This document shows, in pieces, positions 1 through 8,577 of a DNA stretch of 44,638 nucleotides. Location: NCBI GenBank assembly GCA_013287505.1, contig JABDDR010000009.1, positions 1-44,638 of the forward strand, written 5' to 3'. Under the pieces are notes generated by a model. The model searched no databases, was not told the DNA's origin, and saw only the letters and a program-made list of their open reading frames with translations. The number at the start of each line of letters is the position of its first letter. Position 1 is the first letter of the stretch. Source of the DNA: Gammaproteobacteria bacterium (lineage in GTDB: Bacteria; Pseudomonadota; Gammaproteobacteria; Coxiellales; Coxiellaceae). The translations under genes were made by a program, and so were the position numbers.

Positions 1-453
1 TTTGCGTTTTGCCATTTCAGTACCAAAAATTTTTGAGCAAATAAAAGCACCTGTCAAACCTACAGCAATATCCGCTTCCCATTGTGCTAATGAAAAATTT
101 TCTAACCTAGAAAAATTTACATTACTGCCAGGCTCCATTTTGGGATTGTTTGAGGCATTATTAATAAGCCCATCAATGTGGCCGTATTGGTTAAGCAATT
201 TTTCACGCAGCTGTGTGACAACGGTTTCATCAGTGATATCAGATACAATACCCATTGCAGGCACATTATATTCGGCACGAATCTTCGCTGCCGTTTTATT
301 AACGCTGATTTCGTTAATATCAATGAGTACAGGGATCCCACCCGCCTTTGCAATTGCATTGGCATGCTGTGCGCCAAGAAGACCACCTCCGCCCGTGATA
401 ACAAAAATGCGACCCGATAGATCGAATATTTTAAAGCACTGTGAATTACTCAT
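1..453 (-). CDS. SDR-family oxidoreductase, 3' part missing (runs off the window)
   Basis: The 151 visible codons encode the N-terminal half of a short-chain dehydrogenase/reductase. The nucleotide-binding glycine motif appears as VITGGGGLLG near residues 18-27, an acidic DIN follows strand 2, and the structural NNAS motif (usually NNAG) is near residue 107. The catalytic Tyr-x-x-x-Lys would lie beyond the window. The ATG overlaps the end of the preceding oxidoreductase gene by 8 bases (ATGAGTAA), so the two are probably translationally coupled. It is the last visible gene of the NeuB/TPP-enzyme operon and probably reduces or oxidises a sugar intermediate; its substrate cannot be read from the sequence. 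An open frame on the opposite strand over the same bases has no recognisable protein features. Confidence 0.85.
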   Translation of the reverse strand, partial: MSNSQCFKIFDLSGRIFVITGGGGLLGAQHANAIAKAGGIPVLIDINEISVNKTAAKIRAEYNVPAMGIVSDITDETVVTQLREKLLNQYGHIDGLINNASNNPKMEPGSNVNFSRLENFSLAQWEADIAVGLTGAFICSKIFGTEMAKRK

Positions 454-1507
454 TAAAAGCAGCCTCAGCGTTAAGCGCAACAACATTGCGGGTTGTGATG
501 GATTTTTTTATTGCCAATGCCATACGTAGACTTTGAAGGCCCATGTAAAGATCAACAATAGGTTTTTCTTTATTTTCAACGCAATTTAAAAAGTGGCGCA
601 TTTCTGCAAGAAATAATTCATTGCGATCAAACCCATCGTAATTATTTACGGTTGTATGACCATCTTCCTCGGTCAGTGTAACAGTCACTGCACGCAGATC
701 AGCAACGACATGAGCGCGATCACCTATTATTTCACAAGTTCTTCTAGCGGGGCGTTGAAGATAATCTTGATGCAAATAGACCGGCAAATCTCGCTCATGA
801 TAGAAAAATCTCATCAATGCAGAAGCTGTATCCTCGACATCTATTTCAAGATGACTCCAGTGTCCACCCATCGCAAATACCTGACTCGGCAAACCAAATA
901 AAGCATACAAATAATCGCACTCGTGAATTTGAGATAAAACAACGCCTCCACCCAAGTCAGCACGGGCTGCATACATTTTTCGGTAATCCTCATAAGGATG
1001 CCAATCAGGCAGATATTCACCGATTTGTGCTGTCACTGAAAGCAAATTGCCGATAAGATTGCTGGCAAGAATTTCTTGTAATCGAATAATGCAGGGATGG
1101 TATCGCATTTGATAACCCACCATTGCAATTAAACCATTTTGTTGAACGGTATTGATAAGATGTTCGACATCCACTATTGAATCACTCAGCGGTTTTTCAA
1201 TAAACAAATGACATCCAGCGTTAGCTGCTTTTAGTGCTATTTCAAGATGAAATTTACTGGGATTGCAAATCAGTGCGATATCAGGTTTTTCGCTGAGTGC
1301 TTCATCAAGGTTTGTGAATACGCGAATATCATATTCTTCCTCAACCGTTTTTCTATCATCTATTTTAAGCTGCGCATTAATCACATGAGAAAGACTGCGT
1401 TGTCGATAAGCAATCAGGTCAGCATTTTTACCTAATAATTGACGTATATTTCTAACGTGACGTTGCCCAATGCCACCCAATCCAACGATAAGAATCTTTT
1501 TTAGCAT
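446..1507 (-). CDS. Gfo/Idh/MocA-family sugar oxidoreductase
   Basis: This 353-residue protein has the N-terminal Rossmann motif ILIVGLGGIGQRHVRN (residues 5-20) and the EKPL motif, with the catalytic lysine of the family, near residue 104. A C-terminal alpha/beta domain follows, with YLPDWHPYEDYRKMY typical of nucleotide-sugar dehydrogenases. Family members oxidise or reduce sugars or sugar nucleotides with NAD(P). It lies 13 bases after the TIM-barrel gene and overlaps the SDR gene by 8 bases, so it is an operon member and probably modifies the same sugar. The Shine-Dalgarno before the ATG is weak. The substrate is unknown. Confidence 0.88.
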   Translation of the reverse strand: MLKKILIVGLGGIGQRHVRNIRQLLGKNADLIAYRQRSLSHVINAQLKIDDRKTVEEEYDIRVFTNLDEALSEKPDIALICNPSKFHLEIALKAANAGCHLFIEKPLSDSIVDVEHLINTVQQNGLIAMVGYQMRYHPCIIRLQEILASNLIGNLLSVTAQIGEYLPDWHPYEDYRKMYAARADLGGGVVLSQIHECDYLYALFGLPSQVFAMGGHWSHLEIDVEDTASALMRFFYHERDLPVYLHQDYLQRPARRTCEIIGDRAHVVADLRAVTVTLTEEDGHTTVNNYDGFDRNELFLAEMRHFLNCVENKEKPIVDLYMGLQSLRMALAIKKSITTRNVVALNAEAAFNE

Positions 1508-1520
1508 GATATTTTGATTC

Positions 1521-2354
1521 TCACTTTGTTTGAATCAACTTTTTTTTTACAAATTCCCGATTTCTTTTTGCACACGCAATTTCATTTCCCGTTTCACCGC
1601 GCGCAACTTGAAGAACAAATGGTCTTTGATAATTGATTTTCTGTAAGCATTTCGCCAATGCAGAAAAATCAGTATTACCTGTTCCCAGCGGTACGGTTGT
1701 ACCGCCTAATGCGCGGTCTTTTACATGAAAGCTGCCGATTCTATTTCCGTAAGCATCAAATTCTTCCTTTGGCTTATAACCTAATGAAGCACTATTTCCG
1801 GAATCATAATTAATCCAAAATAATTCATGCGGAATTTGATTAAGAATATTGGCTACTGTTTGTGGTGCAAGAGAGGTTTCTAAATGCACTTCAATGCATG
1901 TATTTTCTGTCATCGGTAATATTTTATTGCGCATCAGCGTTACAAAATCATTTTCTTCTTGTTTGGTGTTGATAGCGGACGCATCAACGAATGGCAATAC
2001 AATACGATTAATGCCCAACGATTTTCCGCTTTGAAATAAGGACAATAGTGTATCGAGCAATTTTTCTTGCTCTGATTGCGAACATTTTAATAAAGGATGA
2101 TTCATAAAATAATCCGCACAGATTGAATTCACTGTGACACCACTCGATTCAGATAATGCACGTATTTCTTTAATCCCATTTTGCGTCATCATTGGATTCA
2201 TGTCAGCACCATATTCATCGAAAATCCATTCGATAAAATCAAGATTTGCTGTTTTTGCTGCCATAAATTCATCGCGCCAATGCTCCCGCGGAAAGGCTTG
2301 TATGCCGTGTACGGGTGGTGTAAGCCTGCCTTGCATAATTCCAATGGCGCTCAT
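1521..2354 (-). CDS. Sugar phosphate isomerase/epimerase (TIM barrel, xylose isomerase-like)
   Basis: The 277-residue protein begins IGIMQGRLTPP and has the layout of the AP endonuclease 2/xylose-isomerase-like TIM barrel: an early FIEWIFDE strand, IEVHLE near residue 155, NYDSGN near residue 182 and FHVKD near residue 210, which supply the Glu/Asp/His ligands of the divalent metal. Such proteins isomerise or epimerise sugars or inositol derivatives. An AGGA Shine-Dalgarno sits 4 bases before the ATG. It lies between the TPP enzyme and the Gfo/Idh oxidoreductase on the same strand with almost no gaps. The exact reaction is unknown; a role in making the aldose or keto-sugar for the NeuB step is inferred from context. 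Confidence 0.82.
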   Translation of the reverse strand: MSAIGIMQGRLTPPVHGIQAFPREHWRDEFMAAKTANLDFIEWIFDEYGADMNPMMTQNGIKEIRALSESSGVTVNSICADYFMNHPLLKCSQSEQEKLLDTLLSLFQSGKSLGINRIVLPFVDASAINTKQEENDFVTLMRNKILPMTENTCIEVHLETSLAPQTVANILNQIPHELFWINYDSGNSASLGYKPKEEFDAYGNRIGSFHVKDRALGGTTVPLGTGNTDFSALAKCLQKINYQRPFVLQVARGETGNEIACAKRNREFVKKKLIQTK

Positions 2355-2361
2355 TCAATCC

Positions 2362-4164
2362 TCATTCATCTACCAACATGGGAATAAGCATATTATCTGC
2401 AAACTCGTCGCGATCTAAAAAAGGAAATAAATCTTCGAGCGGTTTTGAAACTAGCAAACCATCTTTGCGGTGCGTAGAAGATAATCGTGGAACGCGCGGC
2501 TCATCAGGGATCACTTCTACTTCACATACGACAGGATCTTTCGACGCAAGAATACGTCGAATTTGTGCGCGAACATCACCTGACTGATCAATTTTTTCTG
2601 ATCGGATGCCATAAGCTTCTGCGATACGTAAAACATCCGGTAATTTAAGGCCACTATCAGTATCACAAGCCACTTTATTGCCTGCAAAATAACCGTTTTG
2701 GCTCGCACGAATGGAAGCGTAACCATTGTTGTTGATAATAAAAAACTTAATCGGAAGATGATGTGTAGCGATCGTCGCTAGCTCTTGGATATTGAGTTGA
2801 AATCCGCCGTCACCATCGACGGAGATGACTGTTTTCTTATTGGCTGCAAAACAAGCGCCAATGGTTGCTGGGAGAGCAAAACCCATCGCGCCTGTTGCGT
2901 GATTATGAAAACAACGCTGACCTTTTTTTATTTTTAACATTAATAAAAATATTTCGCAGGCAAAACCACTACTGCCTGGCACAATAAGTGCATCCTCAGG
3001 GATTTCGTCAGAAAGCATCGACGAAAACGTATAAGCACTGATTTTTTGCTGATTTTTACTATCGACGGGTGCTGTCAGTGGATAACGAGACTTCCATTGC
3101 GCAATCCGATTAAACCATTCCTTACAATCTGATTTTTTAAATTCTGGCGCCACATCAAGCAATGCCTGAATAAAATCACGCACATCAGCAACGACGGGAA
3201 TTTCAATATTCATTTTTAATTTTTTTATTTCCGCTTCATCAATATCGCAAATCACTTTGCGTGCAGCTCTCGCAAAATTTTGGTGTGCATAACCACTTAA
3301 AAACATATCAATTCGTGTGCCAATAGACAAAAAGAAATCTGAATTTTGTAATGCAAAATTAGCACCGCGCGGTGCGATAACACCTGGTCGGCCAGCAAAT
3401 AACGGATCATCATCAGTAATGAAATCTAACCCAAGCCATGTTGTTTGTACGGGAATTTGCAATACGTCAATCAATCGCTGAAATTGCTCAATGGCTTTTG
3501 CGGTTCGAATACCATTGCCTGCCATTAAAATAGGGCGTTCGGATTGAGATAGTAATTGAAGTGTTTTCCGTGCTAGCTCATGTAAATCGGTTTTTGTAGC
3601 GGTGGGTTGCTCTGGTTTATAACGTTGCAGCGTTGAAGGATCAATCATTGCAGCTTGAACATCCAGCGGAATATCTATCCAAACAGGCCCTGGGCGACCT
3701 GATTTTGCGAGGTAAAATGCTTTGTCTAAATGCCTAGCGATCGAATTTGGATCAGTTATCGTTACCGCATATTTTGTCACAGACTGAACGATCGTAACGA
3801 TATCAATTTCTTGAAAACCCAATTGGCGCAATTGCGTGCCTGTTTTTAAATCCGCGCACTTCACTTGTCCTGAAATAAAAAGGCACGGCGTTGAATCTAG
3901 CCATGCGCCGATAAGCCCTGTTATTGCATTGGTGCCGCCAGGTCCTGTTGTCACCATACATACACCGAGATTCCCGGTAACGCGTGCATACGCTTCCGCA
4001 GCAATGGCGGCGGCTTGTTCATGCAAGTTTGCAACATAAGCAATATCCGTGCGTCGGCCTAATGAATCATTCAGATGCATTGCTCCGCCACCAGGAACCA
4101 GAAAAATATGTTTTACGCCTTGTTCAGCGATTCTCTGAAGCACGTAATCCGATAATTTCATCAT
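2362..4164 (-). CDS. Thiamine-pyrophosphate-dependent enzyme, acetolactate synthase-like
   Basis: This protein of about 600 residues has the three-domain acetohydroxyacid synthase/pyruvate oxidase fold. The Pyr domain holds the catalytic glutamate in LHEQAAAIAAEAYAR (near residue 50), a central domain follows, and the C-terminal PP domain carries the TPP/Mg motif GDGGFQLN...NNNGYASIR (near residues 450-485). The start is the ATG at 4164, with GGA 8 bases upstream; it lies 2 bases after the NeuB stop, and a second ATG follows directly. Because it is embedded in a sugar operon, it is unlikely to be the housekeeping IlvB. Related flavin/TPP enzymes such as YerE add a two-carbon unit from pyruvate to a keto-sugar, so a branched-sugar or decarboxylation role is possible. 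That role is inference. Confidence 0.86.
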   Translation of the reverse strand: MMKLSDYVLQRIAEQGVKHIFLVPGGGAMHLNDSLGRRTDIAYVANLHEQAAAIAAEAYARVTGNLGVCMVTTGPGGTNAITGLIGAWLDSTPCLFISGQVKCADLKTGTQLRQLGFQEIDIVTIVQSVTKYAVTITDPNSIARHLDKAFYLAKSGRPGPVWIDIPLDVQAAMIDPSTLQRYKPEQPTATKTDLHELARKTLQLLSQSERPILMAGNGIRTAKAIEQFQRLIDVLQIPVQTTWLGLDFITDDDPLFAGRPGVIAPRGANFALQNSDFFLSIGTRIDMFLSGYAHQNFARAARKVICDIDEAEIKKLKMNIEIPVVADVRDFIQALLDVAPEFKKSDCKEWFNRIAQWKSRYPLTAPVDSKNQQKISAYTFSSMLSDEIPEDALIVPGSSGFACEIFLLMLKIKKGQRCFHNHATGAMGFALPATIGACFAANKKTVISVDGDGGFQLNIQELATIATHHLPIKFFIINNNGYASIRASQNGYFAGNKVACDTDSGLKLPDVLRIAEAYGIRSEKIDQSGDVRAQIRRILASKDPVVCEVEVIPDEPRVPRLSSTHRKDGLLVSKPLEDLFPFLDRDEFADNMLIPMLVDE

Positions 4165-4166
4165 GA

Positions 4167-5039
4167 TCAAATTCCAACGCGACGGAGTTTTTGCATCACT
4201 GGAATTTCGCTGAGCTGTACTTTTTTATCAGCACTTCCGAGTGACGTTTCTACAAGACGTATATCGCGAATTAATTTGTTGATGCCGTTGGGTTCTAGTG
4301 AAGCGGCTTGATCACTTCCCCATAACGCACGATCTACTGTGATGTGACGTTCAATAACGCAAGCACCCAATACGACTGCTGCAACCGTTGATGCAAGACC
4401 TGTTTCATGTCCTGAATAACCCACAGGGGCTTTATATCGCTCACGAAGCATCGGTATCACGCGTAAATTTAATTCCTCATATTTTGACGGATAAGTGCTG
4501 CACGCATGCATGATAACCAGATCTTTCGTACCCAATACTTGAACCGCGGCGTCAATTTGATTTAGCGTGCTCATGCCTGTTGAAAGAATAATCGGTCGAT
4601 TTTTACTGCGGGTATGTCGCAACAAGTTATGATCCGTTAAACAAGCAGACGCTATTTTATAGCAAGGTGGATTAAATTGACTGATAAAATCAACCGAGGC
4701 TTCATCCCAACAAGAAGCAAACCAAGGCATATTCGCCTGTTTACAGTAAGCATCAATTTCTGCATATTGCGCTTGATTAAACTCAAGGCCACGCTTTAAA
4801 TCGCCATTAGTAAGACCAAATACAGATTCACGTGGTTTCGCTAATTCTTCTGGCGTGTAAACAACGTCGACCGTGCGTTTTTGAAATTTAACAGCGTTAC
4901 AACCCGCAGCAACAGCGATACTAATCAATCGTTTTGCGAGATTGATATCACCGTTATGATTGATACCAATTTCAGCGATAATAAAAGTGGGATATCCTTC
5001 TCCAATAGTTGCATTATCGATCGTGAGTGTAGAAGTCAT
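4167..5039 (-). CDS. N-acetylneuraminate synthase family protein (NeuB/SpsE-like), lacking the SAF domain
   Basis: The protein condenses phosphoenolpyruvate with an aldose in the NeuB family. Visible motifs are FIIAEIGINHNGD near the N-terminus, VKFQKR, ILSTGMST, HACSTYPS, GYSGHE and VIERHITVD, the TIM-barrel signatures including metal- and PEP-binding residues. I chose the ATG at 5039 because AGGA lies 5 bases upstream. The result is about 290 residues, against about 340 for canonical sialic acid synthases; the C-terminal antifreeze-like SAF domain is missing, and the frame ends soon after the barrel. It is the first gene of the leftward operon. The missing SAF domain and the TPP-enzyme neighbour suggest a sugar other than plain Neu5Ac, but no cytidylyltransferase is visible. 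Confidence 0.88.
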   Translation of the reverse strand: MTSTLTIDNATIGEGYPTFIIAEIGINHNGDINLAKRLISIAVAAGCNAVKFQKRTVDVVYTPEELAKPRESVFGLTNGDLKRGLEFNQAQYAEIDAYCKQANMPWFASCWDEASVDFISQFNPPCYKIASACLTDHNLLRHTRSKNRPIILSTGMSTLNQIDAAVQVLGTKDLVIMHACSTYPSKYEELNLRVIPMLRERYKAPVGYSGHETGLASTVAAVVLGACVIERHITVDRALWGSDQAASLEPNGINKLIRDIRLVETSLGSADKKVQLSEIPVMQKLRRVGI

Positions 5040-5149
5040 TTTAATCCTATAAAAATCAATCAACTCATGTTACTTTCAGCATAATCTTTTTTAATTCTCT
5101 ACTGCAAGCTTATTTGCCAATTAATTACAGATCGATAGACGGGTGATGC

Positions 5150-5455
5150 ATGAAAAAAACATATTGTTTTGATATTGATGGTGTCCTGTGCTCGAATACA
5201 GATGGCGAGTATCAAAACGCCATTCCAGACCAATCTGTCATTTTAAAGATTAATAAACTCTACAACGAAGGACATAAAATTATTTTATTTACAGCGCGTG
5301 GCTCTACGACAAGTATTGATTGGCGTGACATGACAAAAAAACAAATGAGCAAATGGCAGGTATGCTACCACGAAATTGTATTTGGAAAACCTTATGCGGA
5401 TGTTTACATTGATGACAAAGCAATTAATGTTGTTGACTGGATAAAAGAAAATTGA
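5150..5455 (+). CDS. Small HAD-superfamily phosphatase, capless
   Basis: Only 101 residues, but the HAD core is present: motif I FDIDGVLC (residues 6-13, nucleophile Asp plus Asp+2), motif II threonine in LFTARGSTT, and the C-terminal acidic motif in ADVYIDDKA, with a lysine (GKP) just before it. No cap domain is present, so it should act on small phosphorylated metabolites or sugars. It is encoded divergently from the NeuB operon and convergently with the GT-C gene. It could remove a phosphate from a sugar intermediate made by either neighbouring operon (for example a nonulosonate-9-phosphate), but nothing in the sequence fixes the substrate. The ribosome binding site is weak. Confidence 0.82.
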   Translation: MKKTYCFDIDGVLCSNTDGEYQNAIPDQSVILKINKLYNEGHKIILFTARGSTTSIDWRDMTKKQMSKWQVCYHEIVFGKPYADVYIDDKAINVVDWIKEN

Positions 5456-5480
5456 ATATTTTTTTACACGACAAAAATTT

Positions 5481-7403
5481 TTATTGGCGTGTAATCCTTC
5501 GCTGATGTAACCCACTCACAATTATAGCAATTGACCCAATCAATAAAGCAGCAGGGCACGTAATATTGCTCACGATACTAAAAAAATGATCATAATTTTT
5601 TTCTGAAAGATTGTAATTAATAGGAATAAAAAGAATGATAAACATAATGAGATATGACACGTCTTTGTTATCAAAATCAACGTCCGTTTCATTGATAAAA
5701 AGCGCTAGAGGTAAAAACAAATATAATAATTTGTACTGACCTGAGCTAGGGGGGAGTAACAGCATGACAGATACTAATAAAAATATTTTTTTCCATAAGG
5801 CTTGTTTTATACAAATAAAATATAAAGTAAAAAATATCAAGAAAATAAAAACGCTCAAATAGTAGTAATTCAATGTCTGGATCGCAGTGATATTTGTATC
5901 TAGAAAATGAAGCCCTTTATAGAAAAATGCAAACAAACTTAATGAAAAAATTGCATTATGTGTTGCATCTTGCACAATAAGATCTTTTAAGCCATAAGCC
6001 GAAATAGAGGACAACATCGAATGAAAATTTGAAAAAAAACCACCCTGTAAAATACATAATGAAATTATTGTCAGTATAGCGGTCATAAGCATACAAAATA
6101 TTGCTGCGCGATACTGACGCTCGGCAATAAATATCAGTAAAAAAACCAAGGGATAGACTTTCATGGCGCCTGCACAAGCAATCATAAATGCAGCCCAGTA
6201 AAACTTTTTTTTCTGATAAAAATAAAGAAAAATTCCCAAGAATATAAATATAAATTCTTCTAAATTTCCGCGCTCGAATGCAAACCAAAATGGATAGCTG
6301 AGTAATGAAATAATAAAAATATTTTTTATATTAGCCGTTAAAACAAGATTATTTTTTTCTAAATTATCTAGACGACAATAATAAGTTACAAAAGCAATGA
6401 CAAACCCTGTAAAAATAATAATCGCTACTGGCAATGCTATATTGTAAATTAAAAAAAATGGATATAAAAAAATATAAGAAAATGGAAAATAAATAGCCGG
6501 CATGGATATATTATAAGGATTTAAACCATAATGTAATGTTATAAACCAATCACTGAAGGCCCACGAATGCGTGAAAAGAAAAGTATTTGAATGCACTACA
6601 TCAGAAAAATAAACTGACACAATAAAGTGGTAAGTCATCATTGCCACAAATGCAATCAGTAAACTAAAGGAAAACCATTCTATTTTTTGGTTTTTGGTGA
6701 GAATAGGTTGAGTTGACCAAAAACGTAGAAAATAAATAAACAGTATTACACCTAAACCACAAAGAATATGTCTAAAGATAAGCAGTTTATAAGCAAGATC
6801 GATGTTTATTTTGCCGTATACCAAAGAAAAATTTTTTATTATGCCTTCGAAACGTTGATAGTTTTCAAAGCTACTACCCAGTTTTATTTGAGACAATTGT
6901 AAATTCATATTACTTTGATTGCTGAGCGTATGCTTTCCATCAAGCCAAATATCAAAATAATGCTGATTCCAAAAATGAATACGTATCGAATGCCACTGAT
7001 CAGTGCTAATGGGTAGGGTTACAATCCGACCAACAAAATATTGTTGACCATTATCAGTTGTTGCTGCAACAACAGGTAATTGATTGAAGCCTAATAGTAC
7101 CGCTAATCCATCATGATCAGCCGTTTGTAAAAGACCTTCAGTTTTATCATTTAAATTATTTTTAAAATTAAAGGAGATGTCGACATCTTGCAATTCAATT
7201 GGAACCGATTCTTTTGGCTGAAAGTTAAATATTTGTATAGGTGAGTTGCTTTGATAATCAGGTATGGTTATTTTTTCAATGGTATTAGCAGGATAAAAAA
7301 CATTCCAATAACCATTATAATCTAAAATAGGTTGTAAAAAAAAACCAACAAACAACAAAAAAATGGCGATAAAAAGAAGCCATCGCATTGATTTCCAAGT
7401 CAT
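5481..7403 (-). CDS. GT-C (GT87/DUF2029-like) membrane glycosyltransferase with N-terminal LamG-like domain
   Basis: This 640-residue protein has one N-terminal membrane segment (residues 8-28). A soluble beta-rich region (about 40-195) resembles a laminin-G/concanavalin-like fold, for example WHSIRIHFWNQHYFDIWLDG and FEGIIKNFSLVYG. About ten transmembrane helices follow to the end. The motif NPYNISMPAIYFPFSY after the second helix and the interior FERGNLEEF and GAMKVYPLVF segments match polyprenyl-phosphate-sugar-dependent GT87-type mannosyltransferases. It probably transfers a sugar on the periplasmic side. GtrA, whose family is linked to polyprenyl-sugar flipping, is the next gene upstream. 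The acceptor is unknown. The AT content is higher than in the housekeeping genes, as is usual for surface-sugar genes. Confidence 0.78.
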   Translation of the reverse strand: MTWKSMRWLLFIAIFLLFVGFFLQPILDYNGYWNVFYPANTIEKITIPDYQSNSPIQIFNFQPKESVPIELQDVDISFNFKNNLNDKTEGLLQTADHDGLAVLLGFNQLPVVAATTDNGQQYFVGRIVTLPISTDQWHSIRIHFWNQHYFDIWLDGKHTLSNQSNMNLQLSQIKLGSSFENYQRFEGIIKNFSLVYGKINIDLAYKLLIFRHILCGLGVILFIYFLRFWSTQPILTKNQKIEWFSFSLLIAFVAMMTYHFIVSVYFSDVVHSNTFLFTHSWAFSDWFITLHYGLNPYNISMPAIYFPFSYIFLYPFFLIYNIALPVAIIIFTGFVIAFVTYYCRLDNLEKNNLVLTANIKNIFIISLLSYPFWFAFERGNLEEFIFIFLGIFLYFYQKKKFYWAAFMIACAGAMKVYPLVFLLIFIAERQYRAAIFCMLMTAILTIISLCILQGGFFSNFHSMLSSISAYGLKDLIVQDATHNAIFSLSLFAFFYKGLHFLDTNITAIQTLNYYYLSVFIFLIFFTLYFICIKQALWKKIFLLVSVMLLLPPSSGQYKLLYLFLPLALFINETDVDFDNKDVSYLIMFIILFIPINYNLSEKNYDHFFSIVSNITCPAALLIGSIAIIVSGLHQRRITRQ

Positions 7404-7469
7404 AACTTTCCTTGTAGTGCCTTCGCGCTATTTTAATATTCAACAAAGGATGGTTTGTTTAAATATTTT

Positions 7470-7961
7470 TTATACTTTTTTAAATGACCAAAAAAAGTTC
7501 GTGAAATAATTCCAAATTAAAGAGATACCTGTTGCTATTATACCTACAATATTTACTCTTAATAAAGAGTAATGCTCTGCATGACCCTGTAATATATGAA
7601 GAGCAGTTATATAAAAATGATCGGACTGATGAATGCTATGCTCAAATCTAGCAATAATAGATAAAAAAAGCACATACACTATAAGATTAATGCAGTAACC
7701 AACCGTATAAAAACTAAGGAAGCGAAACGCCTGATTCCATAAAGAGTGTGCGCGCCTATCCTTGAATGTCCAGTGCCTATTCCAAAAAAATCCATTAATG
7801 ACGGCTAATACATACGAAATCGTTAAGCTAAAAATTAACAGCCCTGTTAGTATGTATGATAAATTAAATACGATAAAACCAACCGCAAAACTGACAGCGC
7901 CCGTGATACAAAACTTTGTAAAACGAGCAATTTCAAATGCTTCTTTTAAACGGGTTTTCAT
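7470..7961 (-). CDS. GtrA-family membrane protein (putative flippase for polyprenyl-linked sugar)
   Basis: The ATG at 7961 has GGAA 7 bases upstream and gives about 163 residues beginning MKTRLKEAFEIARFTKFCIT; longer in-frame starts would add a poorly supported tail. Four hydrophobic helices and the signatures KFCITGAVSFAVGFIVFNLSY and NGFFWNRHWTFKD are typical of the GtrA/DPMS family, which is thought to help flip polyprenyl-phosphate-sugars. It lies 66 bases before the GT-C gene on the same strand, and the two likely work together in modifying LPS or another surface glycan. The upstream neighbour is divergent with a 55-base gap. Confidence 0.85.
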   Translation of the reverse strand: MKTRLKEAFEIARFTKFCITGAVSFAVGFIVFNLSYILTGLLIFSLTISYVLAVINGFFWNRHWTFKDRRAHSLWNQAFRFLSFYTVGYCINLIVYVLFLSIIARFEHSIHQSDHFYITALHILQGHAEHYSLLRVNIVGIIATGISLIWNYFTNFFWSFKKV

Positions 7962-8016
7962 TTTCAGTTCCAAGAATGATAGAATAATTAATATCACATT
8001 ACCCTGAGAATAATCT

Positions 8017-8577
8017 ATGCTTAAGAAGATAATTGCACTAATGACACTATATGTCACGTCGATTATATTTGGAACCGTTCTCTATATTGCTTTATTTAGA
8101 ATGCATATCATCAATACCCATTCAATACCTATCGTCGGGGCAATGGTGTTGCTTTTGATTGCTTGTTTGATTCTTATTATTGCTCTGGTGATGATTAAAT
8201 TTACTCGATATTTTTCAAATATTTTGACTTATCGAGATATTGCATTAATCACGCTTTTTTTCTTTCTCTTTAATTCCAATATATACGGTATGATACCTTT
8301 TAACTGTTCTAGATCTAATTCAATTATCATGATGGGTTATTTGTATAAGAATAATGGGACACCCAAAAGTGAAAATGAGATACAGACTTTTGTTGAGCAA
8401 GAATACTTTCAAAAATACCATGCTATTCAAAAAAGATTACAAGAACAGGAAAATGCAGGCACTGTAAAAAAAGTAAAAGAGGGTTATGTGATAACTAAAA
8501 AAGGCATGCTGATTATTCATGTTTTTGGATGGATCACCAACCTCTATCGCATGGATCACAATTTCACGGTTGCGTGA
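8017..8577 (+). CDS. Hypothetical membrane protein
   Basis: I do not recognise this 186-residue protein. It has three predicted transmembrane helices (about residues 5-27, 36-60 and 74-93) followed by a soluble, charged C-terminal half. That half contains a helical stretch near residues 121-150 and VKKVKEGYVITKKGMLIIHVFGW, which looks like a small winged-helix hairpin. The gene is divergent from gtrA and its last 14 bases overlap the 3' end of the nucleotidyltransferase gene on the other strand. Its place between sugar genes suggests a surface-glycan role (for example a small subunit for the membrane glycosyltransferase), but this is a guess. The base composition matches the AT-rich neighbours. 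Confidence 0.7.
   Translation: MLKKIIALMTLYVTSIIFGTVLYIALFRMHIINTHSIPIVGAMVLLLIACLILIIALVMIKFTRYFSNILTYRDIALITLFFFLFNSNIYGMIPFNCSRSNSIIMMGYLYKNNGTPKSENEIQTFVEQEYFQKYHAIQKRLQEQENAGTVKKVKEGYVITKKGMLIIHVFGWITNLYRMDHNFTVA

Noticed and set aside
2-529. Long open frame on the plus strand at the left edge
   Set aside because: It lies opposite a clear SDR and the 3' end of the Gfo/Idh gene, and its translation has no recognisable domain or start signal.
2362-4164. TPP enzyme as the housekeeping acetolactate synthase IlvB
   Set aside because: There is no ilvN/ilvC neighbour, and it is tightly coupled to NeuB and sugar enzymes, so a sugar-specific role is more likely.
5464-5494. TTACACG...CGTGTAA hairpin after the HAD gene as a terminator
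   Set aside because: The stem is only 7 bases with a 17-base loop and no T-run follows on either strand.
7986-8005. TTAATATC-AC-ATTAC upstream of the unknown membrane gene as a PmrA box
   Set aside because: Only one half matches well; the second TTAA is TTAC, and such near misses are expected by chance in AT-rich DNA.
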